A stretch of 64,000 nucleotides of DNA from Siphlonurus alternatus (GCA_949825025.1 OX463781.1:746501-810500), one strand, 5' to 3'. Positions 23,567-36,800 are shown, numbered from the stretch's first letter. Numbers and translations: made by a program. The notes: generated by a model not told the origin, from the letters alone.

Positions 23567-23569
<3 letters not shown>
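21107..23569. mobile_element. Possible hAT-type element (2.5 kb), pairing of ends inferred
   Basis: CAGGGGCAGCTCGT at 21107 is the inverse of ACGAGCCGCCCCTG at 23556-23569, with one mismatch. Both ends carry GC-rich subterminal DNA typical of hAT derivatives, and both are flanked by TA-rich sequence, so a target duplication cannot be read reliably. The interior is AT-rich, with a hairpin at 21424-21466 (AAGCTCATTGGTTC mirrored) and a family B element at 22489-22895. The two termini could instead belong to separate insertions. Confidence 0.4.
22289..23095. mobile_element. Palindrome with a family B element at its centre
   Basis: The outer arms are inverted: AACATCAAACAAATCGATCA at 22288 mirrors TGATCGATTTATTTGATGTT near 23090. 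AAAATAATCGTAATCCTG is mirrored by CACGATTACGATTATTTT. Exactly between them sits TTAAGGTAGAGATAAC...GTTATCTCTACCTTAA (22489-22895), a family B copy. Either family B inserted in the loop of another foldback, or these are its extended arms. Confidence 0.8.
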
Positions 23570-23570
<1 letters not shown>

Positions 23571-23615
<45 letters not shown>

Positions 23616-23700
23616 TATATTATATTATATTATATTATATTATATTATATTATATTATATTATATTATATTATATTATATTATATTATATTATATTATAT
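23571..23700. repeat. (TA)n then (ATATT)18 microsatellite
   Basis: About 20 TA units (23571-23610) switch after TGTATT to about 18 pentamers ATATT (to 23700). The pentamer track creates long artificial open frames that should not be read as protein. Confidence 0.95.
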
Positions 23701-24081
23701 TCGTTGAGGTGAGATGCAGGCATCATGGGAACTGTGGTGACTATATAATATAATTATATACTGTAGGCAAAATTAATCTTCAAATCAGCATCTAAAAAAC
23801 ACTAAAAAAATTAGTAACTCATACTTTATCTTCTTCTTATTTTTTTTTTTCCAGGTTGAAATTTTAGTAAATTTAATTTTCAATTTATACGCATGAAAAA
23901 ATATTTTAGTTTTGCAATTTTGGAAAATTTAAAACTAATGAGCCCACCAATGATGTTATTAATTAATTGTATTATACATAATGTATTATGGAGAGGTGTT
24001 CAGTATAATAGTGATGGGTCACATTTAATATTACACATAATACATAATAATAATTATATATATAATATTATAATTATACTG

Positions 24082-24531
24082 AGGTCGAGCGTGGCGCAGA
24101 GTGCATTGACCGGTTCTCGGTAGATTACCGAAGTCAGGCTACGTCGAGCGTGGTCATGGTTATATAATAGTACTTGGATGGGTGACCGTTTCAAGTAATA
24201 TTATTAATTATATACGTTTTGCTTCCTCCCTGGGGTAAATCCGTCTCGCTTTCCACCCAGTGCAGTGATGCACTTGTGTGTGGTTCCCCAGGCTTTGGAC
24301 ATCGCTTAAATTTGGTCCATTGAGAAAAAGTAGAGGTGTCGCCCCGTCCTGATCGACTGAGGTTTTCCACGGTTTCCTCAGTCTCATTATATATAATAGT
24401 TAAAATACGTACCTCAGCGAAACGCATCTGGGACGCGTAACAGGCCGTGGCATCCGTTCCCTACCTTATCCCTACCCATTACCCCGCCACGAGCTGTAAG
24501 CTCTTAGGGGTGTATCCTTGTAAAAAAAAAA
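24082..24531 (+). mobile_element. 5S-rRNA-headed SINE with TA-rich internal insertions
   Basis: A full-length member (GATTACCGAAGTCAGGCTAC, GTACTTGGATGGGTGACCG, body, GGGGTGTATCCTTGT plus A9). It differs from other copies by several small insertions, mostly TA-rich: TTATATAATA (24158), ATTATTAATTATATA (24199), a 22-bp piece at 24389-24410, and GCATC near 24424. It ends about 255 bp upstream of the probable first CREBL2 exon. Confidence 0.9.
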
Positions 24532-24699
24532 TTGTATTATATACGATCCGAGAGAATGCAGCATTTTATTGAATAATATTTTTAAAAAAAGTGCGCGTTG
24601 TACGGTAGTGACATCTATGAATGAAAATTTCAACCACTTGAACATTTTTTTACGATCGGTGCTGCCACCTGGTTTGGAAAATGCGCTTTTCTTGAAGTA

Positions 24700-24785
24700 A
24701 ACAAAAACATTAGTCACGTGAGATCCAGCTGGGGCATTGATCGTGTTCAAGATTTTATTGAAATTTTAATCAATACGTCATAATC
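24700..24785 (+). promoter_or_regulatory. Putative upstream region of CREBL2 exon 1
   Basis: Just before the ATG at 24786 lies GTCACGTGAGATC (24713), an E-box of the CLEAR/MITF-TFE type, and no TATA box. This fits a TATA-less promoter but rests only on motif and position. Confidence 0.3.
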
Positions 24786-24833
24786 ATGGACTTCGCTGGA
24801 TTTGATATGTTGCAGCCAGGCAATGATGATATG
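24786..24833 (+). CDS. CREBL2: CREBL2 probable first coding exon
   Basis: ATGGACTTCGCTGG opens a 16-codon exon (MDFAGFDM...NDDM) ending at a GTAACT donor in phase 0, as required by exon 2. The resulting N-terminus is short and acidic and gives a protein of the expected length. The link across 9.3 kb to exon 2 is inferred, not seen. Confidence 0.5.
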
Positions 24834-27800
24834 GTAACTACATTAGTTTACTTTATATATCAATAAATCACTTCATTTTCACTTAATCAAATTCTTTCCT
24901 CCATGGCACATTGTTTTAAGATGGTGTCCTTGCATGCCAACTAAGGGGCCTACTTAATTTTGTCTATGATACAATAAATTATAGTTTTATTATTGTTGTA
25001 ATCTACAAATGAATCTTCACTCTTCATTATATTAAATTGTTTAAAACAATTTATTATGAACGGAAATGCAGTGTGGAACATTGTAAACAGTATTATAAAT
25101 ATATGTATATATGGAATATGTTTTCTAGGTGTGGAAATATTTTTTCCTATTATTGCGTAACATGGATCTACGATGTTAGGAAACAAAATATTAGCAATGT
25201 ATTTATCAGTTATGTAAATAACTTTATGTTATTATGGATATTACGAGAGATGACAACAAATATTTCATATTTGATGCATTGTTTTGTAAACTACGAAAAT
25301 GGGTTGTTTTCTGCTGTGACGTCATTATACTCGTGACGTCAGTAGGTAGGGTTGCCAACTGCATAGTACTGCAAGTCGTCATTACGCAAGGCCATGAATT
25401 TCACGAGGCGTTCAGGGTAGAAGACGGTATTCCACCGCCGCCCGCTGCGCATGCGCAGTAAGTATTTTTTCTTCAAATTCGCGCTAGTTTTTATGAATAT
25501 TTTTTGAAGCGGCTTGGAGTGCCTTGGAGTATTATATAATAATATTAATATATATAATTTATAATAATCAAGAGCTTTTATATAGCTCGATAGCTGAGTC
25601 AATTCAATTCGTTTCTTCAAACAACTGGCTGTACATTGCAGGTACAACATAGATTACGTGGATTGCATCGATTATAGTCGACATATAATATATATCTTTT
25701 TCATTATGACAAAATTTATTCTAATTATCAAATATATCCTATCTTAATTCGATCTTTTACGTTTTACGTGTACGTTATATCATAACTCATAATTATTAAA
25801 AAATAATTAATTATTATTAATAATTATTAAATTATTGCAAAAAAGCAAAAAATAATAAATTGTTAATAAAATAAATTGGAAGTGCATATATATATATGCA
25901 GCTAGCTAATATAATTGGGTGCGCAGCATATAATATATATTATAATAGTCTGGGATAATTCACTCAAAATGTAAATAATCAATGCAATATAATATATGTT
26001 TTATATATTATATTATATTGATTATTATTCATTATATTATCATTTTTAAAGCGGGAACAAATAATATACATATTAGGTACAATAAAATATATATATAATA
26101 TATATATAATATATATATTATATATATATATTATATATACAGTCAGGGCCAGAAATGGTGTTCCGATCGTACGCTAAATTTTCGGCGGGAGGACTTTCAG
26201 CTACAAAGTTGAAATTTAATTGGCATATATACATGATAGAAAGCCAAGGGTTGTAAGTTTTTATACATGTGTTAGAATTTTTTTAAAATCACTCTTTCAT
26301 GCCTTTTTAGGGGTGGATTCACGATTTGCATTACTTCCTTATGGGATTTCCATGTTAAATTAAGTTGATAGAAAAATTTTGTCCGATCAAAACCAAATTT
26401 TATTTCTAGAGGGTTCAATTCAATTCAATATATTTTTATTTCCATTTTTTCCTACAATCAAAGTGTCATAATATACAATAACATTTGTTGAGGTTTATAG
26501 GACAAGTCAATAAAAAGCAGTGTTAGGAAATGTTCATAATGAAAGAATCAGTCCATGTCATTAATTTTCTTCTCACTTATTAAACAAAATCACAGTCATA
26601 ATATGCTTTAACCTGTAAAAACACATATCTTGTAGCAGATTTTTCACATTTATTTTAAAATCACTAATATTTTTTATACACTTCACTGAGAGAGGGGGCT
26701 TATTATAAAGATTAAGGCAGCTCAAAAAGGGGCCACTTTTATATATCTCAAGTCTACACCACATTGAGGGAATATTATTTTTAACATTTCTTGTGTGTAA
26801 CTTCATGTTGCTTATATATAGTGACATATTTTTTTTAACATTCATTACACATTCCAAAATATAAATACATGGGAGTGGTAGCAAATTTAATTTTTTAAAT
26901 AAAGGTAAGCATGAGGCAGATCTTTTAGCAAAACATATTGACCTTATTATTTTTTTTGCAATACAAATACTCTATGAGCTGTTGTACTATTTCCCCAGCA
27001 AATAATTCCATATTTAATAATTGAATGAAAGTTTGCAAAACACGTTTCAATTAAAAACACGTTGAATCTAATGGTGTAATTTAAAATGTGATAAAACAAC
27101 TCCTAACGAGATATCAACCCTTAAATTACGTTAAAAAATAATTTCATCCTAATTTTGACATTACCTTTATTAAAACGAGCTAATTTTTTTACCCCAGAAA
27201 ACACATTTGAATTTTTTAAATCGGAGTTAGTTAAGGATTTCAACAATAGGTGTATAAATACCAATCCCTAAAAATTAAATCCTTAACTAACTCCGATTTA
27301 AAAAATTCAAAGGTGTTCTCTGGGGTAAAAAAAAAATACCTCGTTTTAATGGTATATAATGTCAAAATTAGGATGAAATTATTTTTTAACGTATAAAGGG
27401 TCTATATCTCGTTAGTGGTTGTTTTTATCAGAATTTAAATTACACCATTAGATTCAACGTGTTTTGAACCCTCTAGAAATAAAATTTGGTTTTGATCGGA
27501 CAAAATTTTTCTATCAACTTAATTTAACATGGAAATCCCATAAGGAAGTAATGCAAATCGTGAATCCACCCCTAAAAAGGCATGAAAGAGTGATTTAAAA
27601 AAAAATCTAACACATGTAAAAAAGTTTACAACCCTTGGCTTTTTATCATGTATGCCAAATTTCAACTTCGTAGCTGAAAGTCCTCCCGCCGAAAATTTAG
27701 CGTACGATCGGAACACCATTTCTGGCCCTGACTGTATATATATATAATATATATTTATATACATATTATAACATATATATACTGTTATTGTACCTAATAT

Positions 27801-30800
27801 GTATATTATTTGTTCCCGCTTTAAAAATGATAATATAATGAATAATAATCAATATATATAATATATAAAACATATATTATATTGCATTGATTATTCACAT
27901 TTTGAGTGAATTATCCCAGACTATTATAATATATATTATATTATATGCTGCGCACCCAATTATATTAGCTAGCTGCATATATATATATGCTTCCAATTTA
28001 TTTTATTAACAATTTATTATTTTTTGCTTTTTTGCAATAATTTAATAATTATTAATAATAATTAATTATTTTTTAATAATTATGAGTTATGATATAACGT
28101 ACACGTAAAACGTAAAAGATCGAATTAAGATAGGATATATTTGATAATTAGAATAAATTTTGTCATAATGAAAAAGATATATATTATATGTCGACTATAA
28201 TCGATGCAATCCACGTAATCTATGTTGTACCTGCAATGTACAGCCAGTTGTTTGAAGAAACGAATTGAATTGACTCAGCTATCGAGCTATATAAAGCTCT
28301 TGATTATTATAAATTATATATATTAATCCTTATTATAAAACATCACTTTCGGGACCCCAAAATTAACCAGCGTTTTCCTATGCTGGGACGCACTTCCTTT
28401 GGGCGAGCGTCTGGGTTCGTCGGAACCCGACAAACCTTTTCCTGGGGGTTCCCGGGGGTCGCCGCCGTAACCGGGAAAATAATAAAAAATCCACGTCCGG
28501 GGGGGGGACTGGGGGTGAATTTTTTTATCTAGATTTTTGGGGTTTTTCGGCCTCTGAGCTCTTCCGGTGCCCTCTGCGCTGGCCTTGGCCGGTGGAGGTC
28601 TTTGCCCGGTGAACTTTTGTTGCTGCCGAGTCGTGTTCGGTTCCGGACACCGGACACCCTTTCGGCAGCGCACGCCGCCCGTGAGGTTACGTTTGGAAAT
28701 TTGGGCTCTTCGGTGTCGTGTGGTCTGTGTTTCGAATCACCGTGTGTTCGAGTGTTGGTGCGTAGTGTGTTGTCGTGGCCGTGTAGTGAGGACGTCATGC
28801 TATTGCGACGTATTACGTGTCACTTTGATGTGTTATGGCCCTCTATCATGCACTTTGAATCACAAATGTGGACATTGTGGACACGGGGTGACCTTGTGCC
28901 GCGTGACTCCACGGCTAGGGGATCTCCTCCCTGAGTTCATCTTTTCGTTGGTTTCGATTTGTGTTTTCTGATACGTAGACATGTAACGCACAACGTACTA
29001 GTGCTACTTTTTCCATTTTTTATACATACAGTGTTTCCTGCCATTGGAAAGTTTATGGTTACCAACTTCGCTCAACAGCTTCTTTGTCGTTCAAGTTTGA
29101 ATGTTGGTGGAAAAATGCAAGTCTACCATTGGTAGAAAGAGTTCTGCTAACTGGGATTGATTGAAGCTTTTGCATATCGTCAATGCTTTGAAATTATTAT
29201 ACTTTATTAACTTTCTTTGTGTGACTGCTGCCATCCCATTGGCTGCTTCTGTTTAGAGGCAACATTGCAAAAGAGGATCTGACTGCTCAGTGCAGTGATG
29301 TGAAATTCGCGCGAAGATTGGTCCGCGAAAATGCGCATGCGAATATCCGCGCAAGTGCGCGCATATGTGCGAAAGATAGTTTCAAGATGGTGGCTGCCCG
29401 CAAATGGAATCACGTGAGCACAGATATTGTAGACATTCAGAAGTTCGATATTTTACCCATAGATGGAGATGCCATATATGGTAGCACATTCCAAGCAAAC
29501 TACTTTCAGGTGTGACTTAAACACTTAATTAATATAACTTTATATAAATTTGATTATTTTCGTAAATAATGCTCGGATTTACTCCCAATTAGGTCCAGGG
29601 GGGGTTATAAAAAAGGTGCAAGTAATGCGGGTTGCATACCTTCAGGGGCATGTAGGTTGTGGTTGCATACTTTCAGGGGAAGTTTGGTTGGGTTGCATAC
29701 TTTCAGGGGCATGTAAGTGAAGGTTGCCTACCTTTAGGGGTAACTTATAATAACTTTATATAAAAACGAATTTTTTCGTAAATAATGCTCGGATCATCTC
29801 CCAATTAGGTCTAGGGGGGTTATCAAATTAAGGTGTAATTAATGCGGGTTGCATACTTTCAGGGGCATGTAGATTGTGGTTGCCTACTTTCAGGGGTAAA
29901 TTTGCGTTCGGTACATCATAGCATTACGAGGTTTAATTACAACTGGCCACCTCTTTGTGTTGAAGATGGGCAGTGTCCGGAGTAAGCCCATTGCCTTGCT
30001 CGCTCGAACACGACCGGACGCTAAGAAAATAATTAACTCGATTCTCCCCAAACTCCTTAAAAAAATTATTAAATAAAATAAAATAAAATAAATAATAATA
30101 AAATAATAGGGGCCTAACAACTGCGTCTGACTCCTTAAAAAAATTATTAAATAAAATGAAATAAATAATAATAAAATAGTAGGGGTCTAACACGTCTGAG
30201 TTGTTATCTGAGCCTGTTCATCTTCGCTAATTTAAAACACTATAATATCTGTCATCATATGGCTGAGAGATTTTTGGAAGTGCATCACTGCACTGGGTGG
30301 AAAGCAAGACGAATTTATCCCAGGGAGGGAGCGGCGTATTTTTATACTTGAAATGTTCACCCATCCAAGTATTAACCACGCTTGACGTAGCCTGACTTCA
30401 GTGATCTAACGAGAACCGGTCAATGCATAACGCCACGCTCCACCTCTACTCTGAATTACTCTGAATTTTTTTAGATTTTTATGAGTCCTGCAACTATTTC
30501 TAAATAATTATTGAACGTTCTGTAATTTAAGTTGGCACCCCTGAATCGTTAATAAAAAGGATAGGACAGAGATGCCTGTTGACGCCTCCAGAGGGCGTGG
30601 CAGCACATTTAATAATTATTTAAAAATAGTTCTGGGTTTCAAAAAAATCTGGAAAAAATCAGAGTAGCATAATTTGGTACCTTCAATTCATTTCTGTAAT
30701 AAAAAAAATTCATGTAGGTTGTCCATTTTGCATTACAATACCGTTATGATATCACGTACTGAATACTTATATAGATGGCAACATATGATTGACAAAATTA

Positions 30801-33800
30801 ATTAAAAGACTTGAAACCAAACGAGCGTAGGCGAGTTTACACCCCACCCCTAGTATTATTATATAATACTCCAAGGCACTCCAAGCCGCTTCAAAAAATA
30901 TTCATAAAAACTAGCGCGAATTTGAAGCAAAAATACTTACTGCGCATGCGCAGCAGGCGGCGGTGGAATACCGTCTTCTACCCTGAACGCCTCGTTGAAT
31001 TTCCCCTCCTTTCCCCTCTGTGTCACGTGACCTCAGCTCGTTGCTAAGCGAAATTTCTAGTGCCCGGCGTTTTCTCCGTCGTAAGTTAATAAAAGGGGCG
31101 GTACATATTGGCTTAGAGGTGCGTATTTAAAAAAAAAAAAAAAAAATAGGGACAAATTTGTAAAAAAAATATATATTTTATATATAAAATATAATATATT
31201 ATAATATATATAATATTTAGCTCATTTTCACATTTTAGAATTTTATTAAACTATTAATTTTAAATAATTTTATAGTATTATTTATTTATAATTATACTAT
31301 TTAGTTGTTTTGCACTTAATTTTTTTTAATATATAATGAGAAGTAAATATTAATGTAAATAATATATACAAAAGAACTCTTACAAATATTGTCACTTTGG
31401 TGAATTTTTAGAGCGTATTTGTTGTAAAGTTCGGTGGATAAAATTAACTGCGCGCTAGTTTTACAAACGCTCGCGTACTTGGGTCACTGCATCTCGCCGA
31501 GTCGTACGTGTTTGCCGCGCGACGTTTGTGTACGTATTATTTGCTGTGGTATCGATCTATTTTTATATATAACTTCCACAATCGCGCATGACAAAATTAA
31601 TGTAAATCTCAAGTCACAATTTCCTTCTATCACTTAAATTCCATACAAAATGTGGCGACAATAACATAATTGCGTAGTATGTAATTTTTCATCTTTTTGA
31701 CTATAACCTCTTGTGATACCATTTTTTTTGTTCTTTCGTTCATGATTGAATTATTTTAATTATTTAGATAAATAGATATAGTTTCATTTTATTTATTCGT
31801 AATTAAAAAAAAAAAAAAATCAATTGCCGGCCGGTATAGATTTTGTAACTTAATTCTACGTATATAACGCGCATATTATAGATTGCATGATGCAAGATAT
31901 GTCTCAAAATTCCGCGTAATTATTTTTTTTTGTAGATAATAAGTAGTGATGCGTATATATTATAATATATTACAAAGTTTACAAAAACTTAATTAAATAT
32001 ATACTCACGGTATTAAATAATTATTATATTATTTTTTTCCCATAATAATATATATAATATACATATATTATAGTCACGGGGAGAAATGGTTTTCCGAGTT
32101 TAATTTGATCGCAAATAATTTAAATTTGTATTTATATTATATTACCATTCGGTATAAAAACATTAAAAAAGTTTAATAAAATAAACAAAATAATAAATTA
32201 ATTAAATTTAAATTTAAAAATAATTAAATTAATAAAGTAAATTTACCCTACGCGAACTCTACGTATAATTATATCATATATTATATTAAATTTTATAATA
32301 CAGTAATTGTATATAAATGTTTTTTTTTTGTGTTTTTTTTTTTTTTTTTACTAATTTTAGAATTTGATAAATAACAAGTGCAGTATCATATTTTAAATTC
32401 AACAAAAATTTAATGGAGTATATCGACCTCAATTTTTTTTATTGCAGAAATGGATACTGTATAGAGCGTGCGAAGTTATGCTACCCTGATTTTTTTTCAA
32501 ATTTTTTAGAGCCCGGGAACTATTTTTAAAAACTTATTGAAAGTCCTTTTTGTGACGTCAAGAGGCGGCAAGTCCTATCCTTTTCTAAAGGAGTGGCGAC
32601 TCGTGACGTCACAAAAAGAAACTTCTATAATTTTTTTAAAAATAGTTCCCGGACTAAAAAAAAAAAAATCTGAAAAAAATCAGGGTAGCATAACTTTGCA
32701 CGCTCTATCCATTTCTGCAATAAAAAAATTGAAGTCAATATACCCCATTGCTATATTGATACATATAATAAAGATCAAAGAATTAAAACTAAATTCTAAG
32801 AAGCGATTTGATGCCAAAAAATTTCCGGAAGTGACTTCACATTTTCTACTGTTTTTCACTTCCGATTGCAAGCAAAATTTTACGTCACTTCCGCGCGAAA
32901 ATTATCCGGCATTAAACTCACGTACGCTTTTGTTACAAAATGTACGCACTTTTTAATAGAATTATTATATTAAAATATTAAAGAAAGTTGATGTATCACT
33001 TTTTACTATTTTTAGAAATAATTTGTTGAAAAATAATAATAATAATAAATACAGTACGTGTATATACCAATGTAATTTTGTTGCATACATGGCATATATA
33101 ACATAATTAAATCATATAATTAATATTATTAATTATATATACAAGTACTAGCTGTAATCAAGAAGAGTAGAAGAGACTTGAGCAGCCCATTATGTATGAA
33201 TTTACTCCCTTATAAATAAATACCTAGAGGTCGTTTAGTGAATTATTTTTAAATTTTATGACAAAATATTAATTCTTCATATTAATTACTTTTAAATAAT
33301 TATCAAATCAACAAAAGAGCAAAAAAAAAAAAAAAAAAAAATGCCACATAAAAAAAATATATCCATCGGTAAGAAAGTTCCCAATTAAGGGAAAGAGAAC
33401 ACAAATTAGCTGTTTTTTTTTTTAGTTCCATTTAATTAACATGTAAACCTTTTAGCAGATTCACAAAAATTCTGAAAAATTGTTGAGAAACAGATTTTAT
33501 ATAATATATTATAGTACCTAGCTAAAAGCATCAGAAAATTTTCAAAACAATTCTTAATTAATTTAATTCGATCCAATTTTTTTTTTTAATTATATAATTT
33601 TTTTAAGTTACAGCATATCTATATAAGGGCTTTCCCACGGAGAGATCCAAACTTAAAAATTAATTAAAATAAAAATTTATCGAAGAATAGTTTAGAAATT
33701 TTTTCTGTTTCTTTTAGGTACTTTGTATTTTAAAATTTAATACTTTAACTCTGTCTCTCAAAACAATTTCAGAATTTTTGTGTGTCTGCTTAGGTTTGCA

Positions 33801-36800
33801 TGTTAATCAAATGGGACTACATCGACAATCAGCTGATCCGTGTTACCTTTCTCAGTTTTGTAGCAGTTGTCATGCCTGCAATGGTCATGCATGTAAAACA
33901 GAAAAGTTGTAGCAAGTACTGGCAACACTTGCCTGGTAAAAATGGGGACCTCACTGACTTGGTGTTCTTGGTTTCCTCGGTCAATTTAGACAAATATCTT
34001 AAACTACAAAAAGTCTCCTTGCCTTCTCTTTGTCTGAAAAATTCTCACAAAATTTCAAATCTTTCTCTATGTTTTGGAGTCATGCAGCTTCAAATTACCA
34101 TGCCGTGGTAACGTTCCAGCAGCTTTGTTTTGCAAGTCTAACGGAGTTTTGTTTTTCAGGAAGGATCGCGAGGGGAGCGGCGGGAGAGTGGCAAGCGAGG
34201 ACGCAAGCCAGGACGCAAGGCGGAGAAGACCGACATGAAACAGAAGTTGGGTGAGTCAACTTTTGTCTTAACAATTTTGACCAGCTGGCATTTAAAAATC
34301 AGTAGTATTTTGAGATCTCTATCAGACCTGTTTCTTCATACATTTGTTAAAATTTTGACAGTAGGTATGTAAAGATACTCAAACTCTTGCAACCTAGATT
34401 CAAATTTCTTTTTACATTCACCATGCAACTACACTACACATCGCTTGACGAACTTGCTAACAGTTGGTAACAAGATATATGCTAAACTTGGTGAATTCAT
34501 CTTGCTTTCCAGCCAGTGCAGTGATGCACTTGTGTGTGGTTCTCCAGGCTTTGGACATCACTTTGGTTCATTGATGAAAAGTAGAGGTGTCCGTCCTGAC
34601 ATCATGAGGTTTTCCACGGTTCCCTCATTCTCACTTCAGAATGTTGATGGGACGAGTAACAGGCCGTGACTACCATCCTTTTCCCTCTGATTCCTACCCA
34701 TTACCCCGCCGCGAACTGTAAGCTCATAAAAAATAAACATCAACTTGCTGACGGTTGCAGAGCGGAGTCGCCAGAGTGCTCGTGAGTGCCGGGCCCGCAA
34801 GAAGCTTCGCTATCAGTACCTGGAGGAACTAGTGGCCGACCGAGAGAAGGCCGTGTTTGCACTCAGGGAGGAGCTGGAGAAGGTGGGTCACTGTTTATCA
34901 TGGTTCATCACTCACCGCCTCATCATCATTCCCAACGTTAAAAGGAGGGTATGAATTACTTCAGCTTTTGTGTTTTTATTGATTTATAATAAATGCCAAA
35001 CTGATGGAGGCTTCAAGTGTTCCCCGACAGGAAAATTTTCTCCATAAGCCACCATGTTAGAAAATTTGAATTTTTTTCTCAGTAAATTAAATTAAAGATC
35101 TTAATTTGAAACCATCTCCTAACTCCCCATTGAAGGGTCTTCTGATTTTCTTCCGATAATCCTCCTGCTCTGAAAAATTTCTTTACTACCAAAAAAGCAA
35201 TTTCGAGTTTGTTTTTTTACATAGGTTTGGATAAGACGGTGGGAACATCACAAAATCAGCTGACTTGAAGCCTCTATTATTGCACCAAAAAATGTCACCA
35301 TTTTCTAAAAGTCTCAGTAAGTCCCGACAGTTGATGATCAAAAAAGACGCCACGGAAAGTGGAAAGTGTCGTCACAAGCGCACTCACATCAAAGTTTCTG
35401 AGGTCTTGTGTCTTCTGCTCATGCAGAAAACGTGGCAACAGAATTCATAATTTCCTCCTTTTTTTGAAAATCAACTTTCTTGGATTTTTGTAACTCTTAA
35501 GAGGTGCTTATAACATTTTCTTTGGTGCAATAAGACTTTTGACATTATTTATAAATAAATGAAAATGTAAAAGTTGAAGCCGTTCTCCTCCTTTAACGTT
35601 GGGATTCTTCATTCATCTTTCTCGAATGTTAAATGATGGGACAAATTAAAAGTGAAGATTCGTGAGCTGAAAATATCACGACGGTGGCCAAATCTATATG
35701 GCTGTATTATTAAATAGTTTTCAACTTTTCAATCAAATTAATGCACAAGAATTATTGCAATTTTAGTTATTTGTAACTCTGTAATAAAGAATGTAGGCAG
35801 TATGAGTTAGTTTACTTTATTGTTATTAACTGCATGTGTGGAGTGGAATATTTACTAAACAGAAAAGCGAAACAAGAAGAATATTTTCCTAATGAGTCTT
35901 CAAATTAAATAACTAACACGTAACATTAATTAAGTCAAGTTTTTACGTTTTGAGTGCTTCCCTTTTATGAAATTACTTGGATGTAGAGCAAACCGAATTT
36001 TATTCTTGAATTTTATTCTTGTCTTCTTAAAAATTGTGGTGATGGAATGAGTCTTTATTAGTTTTTTCAATCAAGTGCTGCAAATCATAAAGTTGGTTGC
36101 TGCACCGGAGGACACAATTTTAGTAGTTGTCACGGTCACTTGTAATTGGATTCGTGCCATTTTATATGTGACTTGTGACATTTTCTTGCAATGGCACGGA
36201 CAGTGTAGCGAGTAATGTGCGATATTTCTCCAACAGACCTGCCAGGAAGCCACCAGGCGGCTGCTCGAGGATAATGAAGGCGATGGTAATTACCTCCGCC
36301 GTACCTTCGTAACAGCAGGGAGGGGGGCACATGCAGTCGTGTAATAGCTAGGTCTAAACAAGAATAACTTCATTCACTGAGTGTTTGAATGGACAACCTG
36401 CATGAACTTTTTTATTGCAGAAATGAAAAGAGAGTGCAATGTTATATTACTAAGATTTTTTTCAGATTTTTTAGAGCCTGGGAACTATTTTTAAATAATT
36501 ATTGAAAATACTGAAAGAGGCTTCGCTATACTATATATATAGGCATCATATTTTAATAAAAACTTTTTTAGCCTGTAAAAAATCTTCAAAAATTCAAGTT
36601 AACATAATTATTTGGTGCCCTCAAATAATAAAAAAAAATAAAAAAAATCATACTTGTTGTCCATTTCCACTACAAGTTCGTTCATTTCTACTCTCTAGAT
36701 TTTATTGCAAACATATCATACATTCACAGACATATTTCATCTCATCTCAACTCATTTAATTGTTGTTGTCCTTGTATATTTTTGTAATTTAAGTTTTTAA

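Larger units (their letters stand above)
28327..30853. other. 2.5-kb segment interrupting the right arm of the palindrome
   Basis: The left arm is continuous (ATATATTAATATTATTATATAATACTCC in inverse), while on the right TATATATTAAT ends at 28326 and TATTATTATATAATACTCC resumes at 30854. The segment holds a GC-rich block (28330-28975), a start exon with promoter (29300-29509), tandem repeats (29525-30185), a SINE and a family A MITE. No clear terminal repeats or target duplication are visible, so an inversion or an arm split by rearrangement remains possible. Confidence 0.55.
25336..31005. repeat. Outer inverted repeat around a nested palindrome
   Basis: 25400-25565 (CGAGGCGTTCAGGGTAGAAG, CTGCGCATGCGCAGTAAG, GAAGCGGCTTGGAGTGCC) is repeated in inverse at 30853-31005. 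25545-26139 is repeated in inverse at 27735-28326. The right arm therefore stops at 28326 and resumes at about 30854, with 2.5 kb of foreign DNA between. Confidence 0.85.

Noticed and set aside
23506..23712. Long frames of Tyr-Ile repeats
   Set aside because: They are created by the (TA)n and (ATATT)n microsatellites. The same reasoning applies to frames over 11012-11075, 41921-41963, 57816-57878 and 62024-62153.
25339..25650. 103-codon minus frame shared with 30811-31047
   Set aside because: The shared peptide comes from the inverted outer arms of the palindrome. Both frames run into low-complexity DNA and show no family resemblance.
32537..32956. 139-codon + frame
   Set aside because: Most of it lies within a family A palindrome and downstream AT-rich DNA; there is no domain and no plausible splice context.
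33800..34111. 103-codon + frame ahead of CREBL2 exon 2
   Set aside because: It begins inside the right arm of a family B palindrome, has no acceptor/donor pair consistent with CREBL2 phases, and the encoded sequence is unremarkable.
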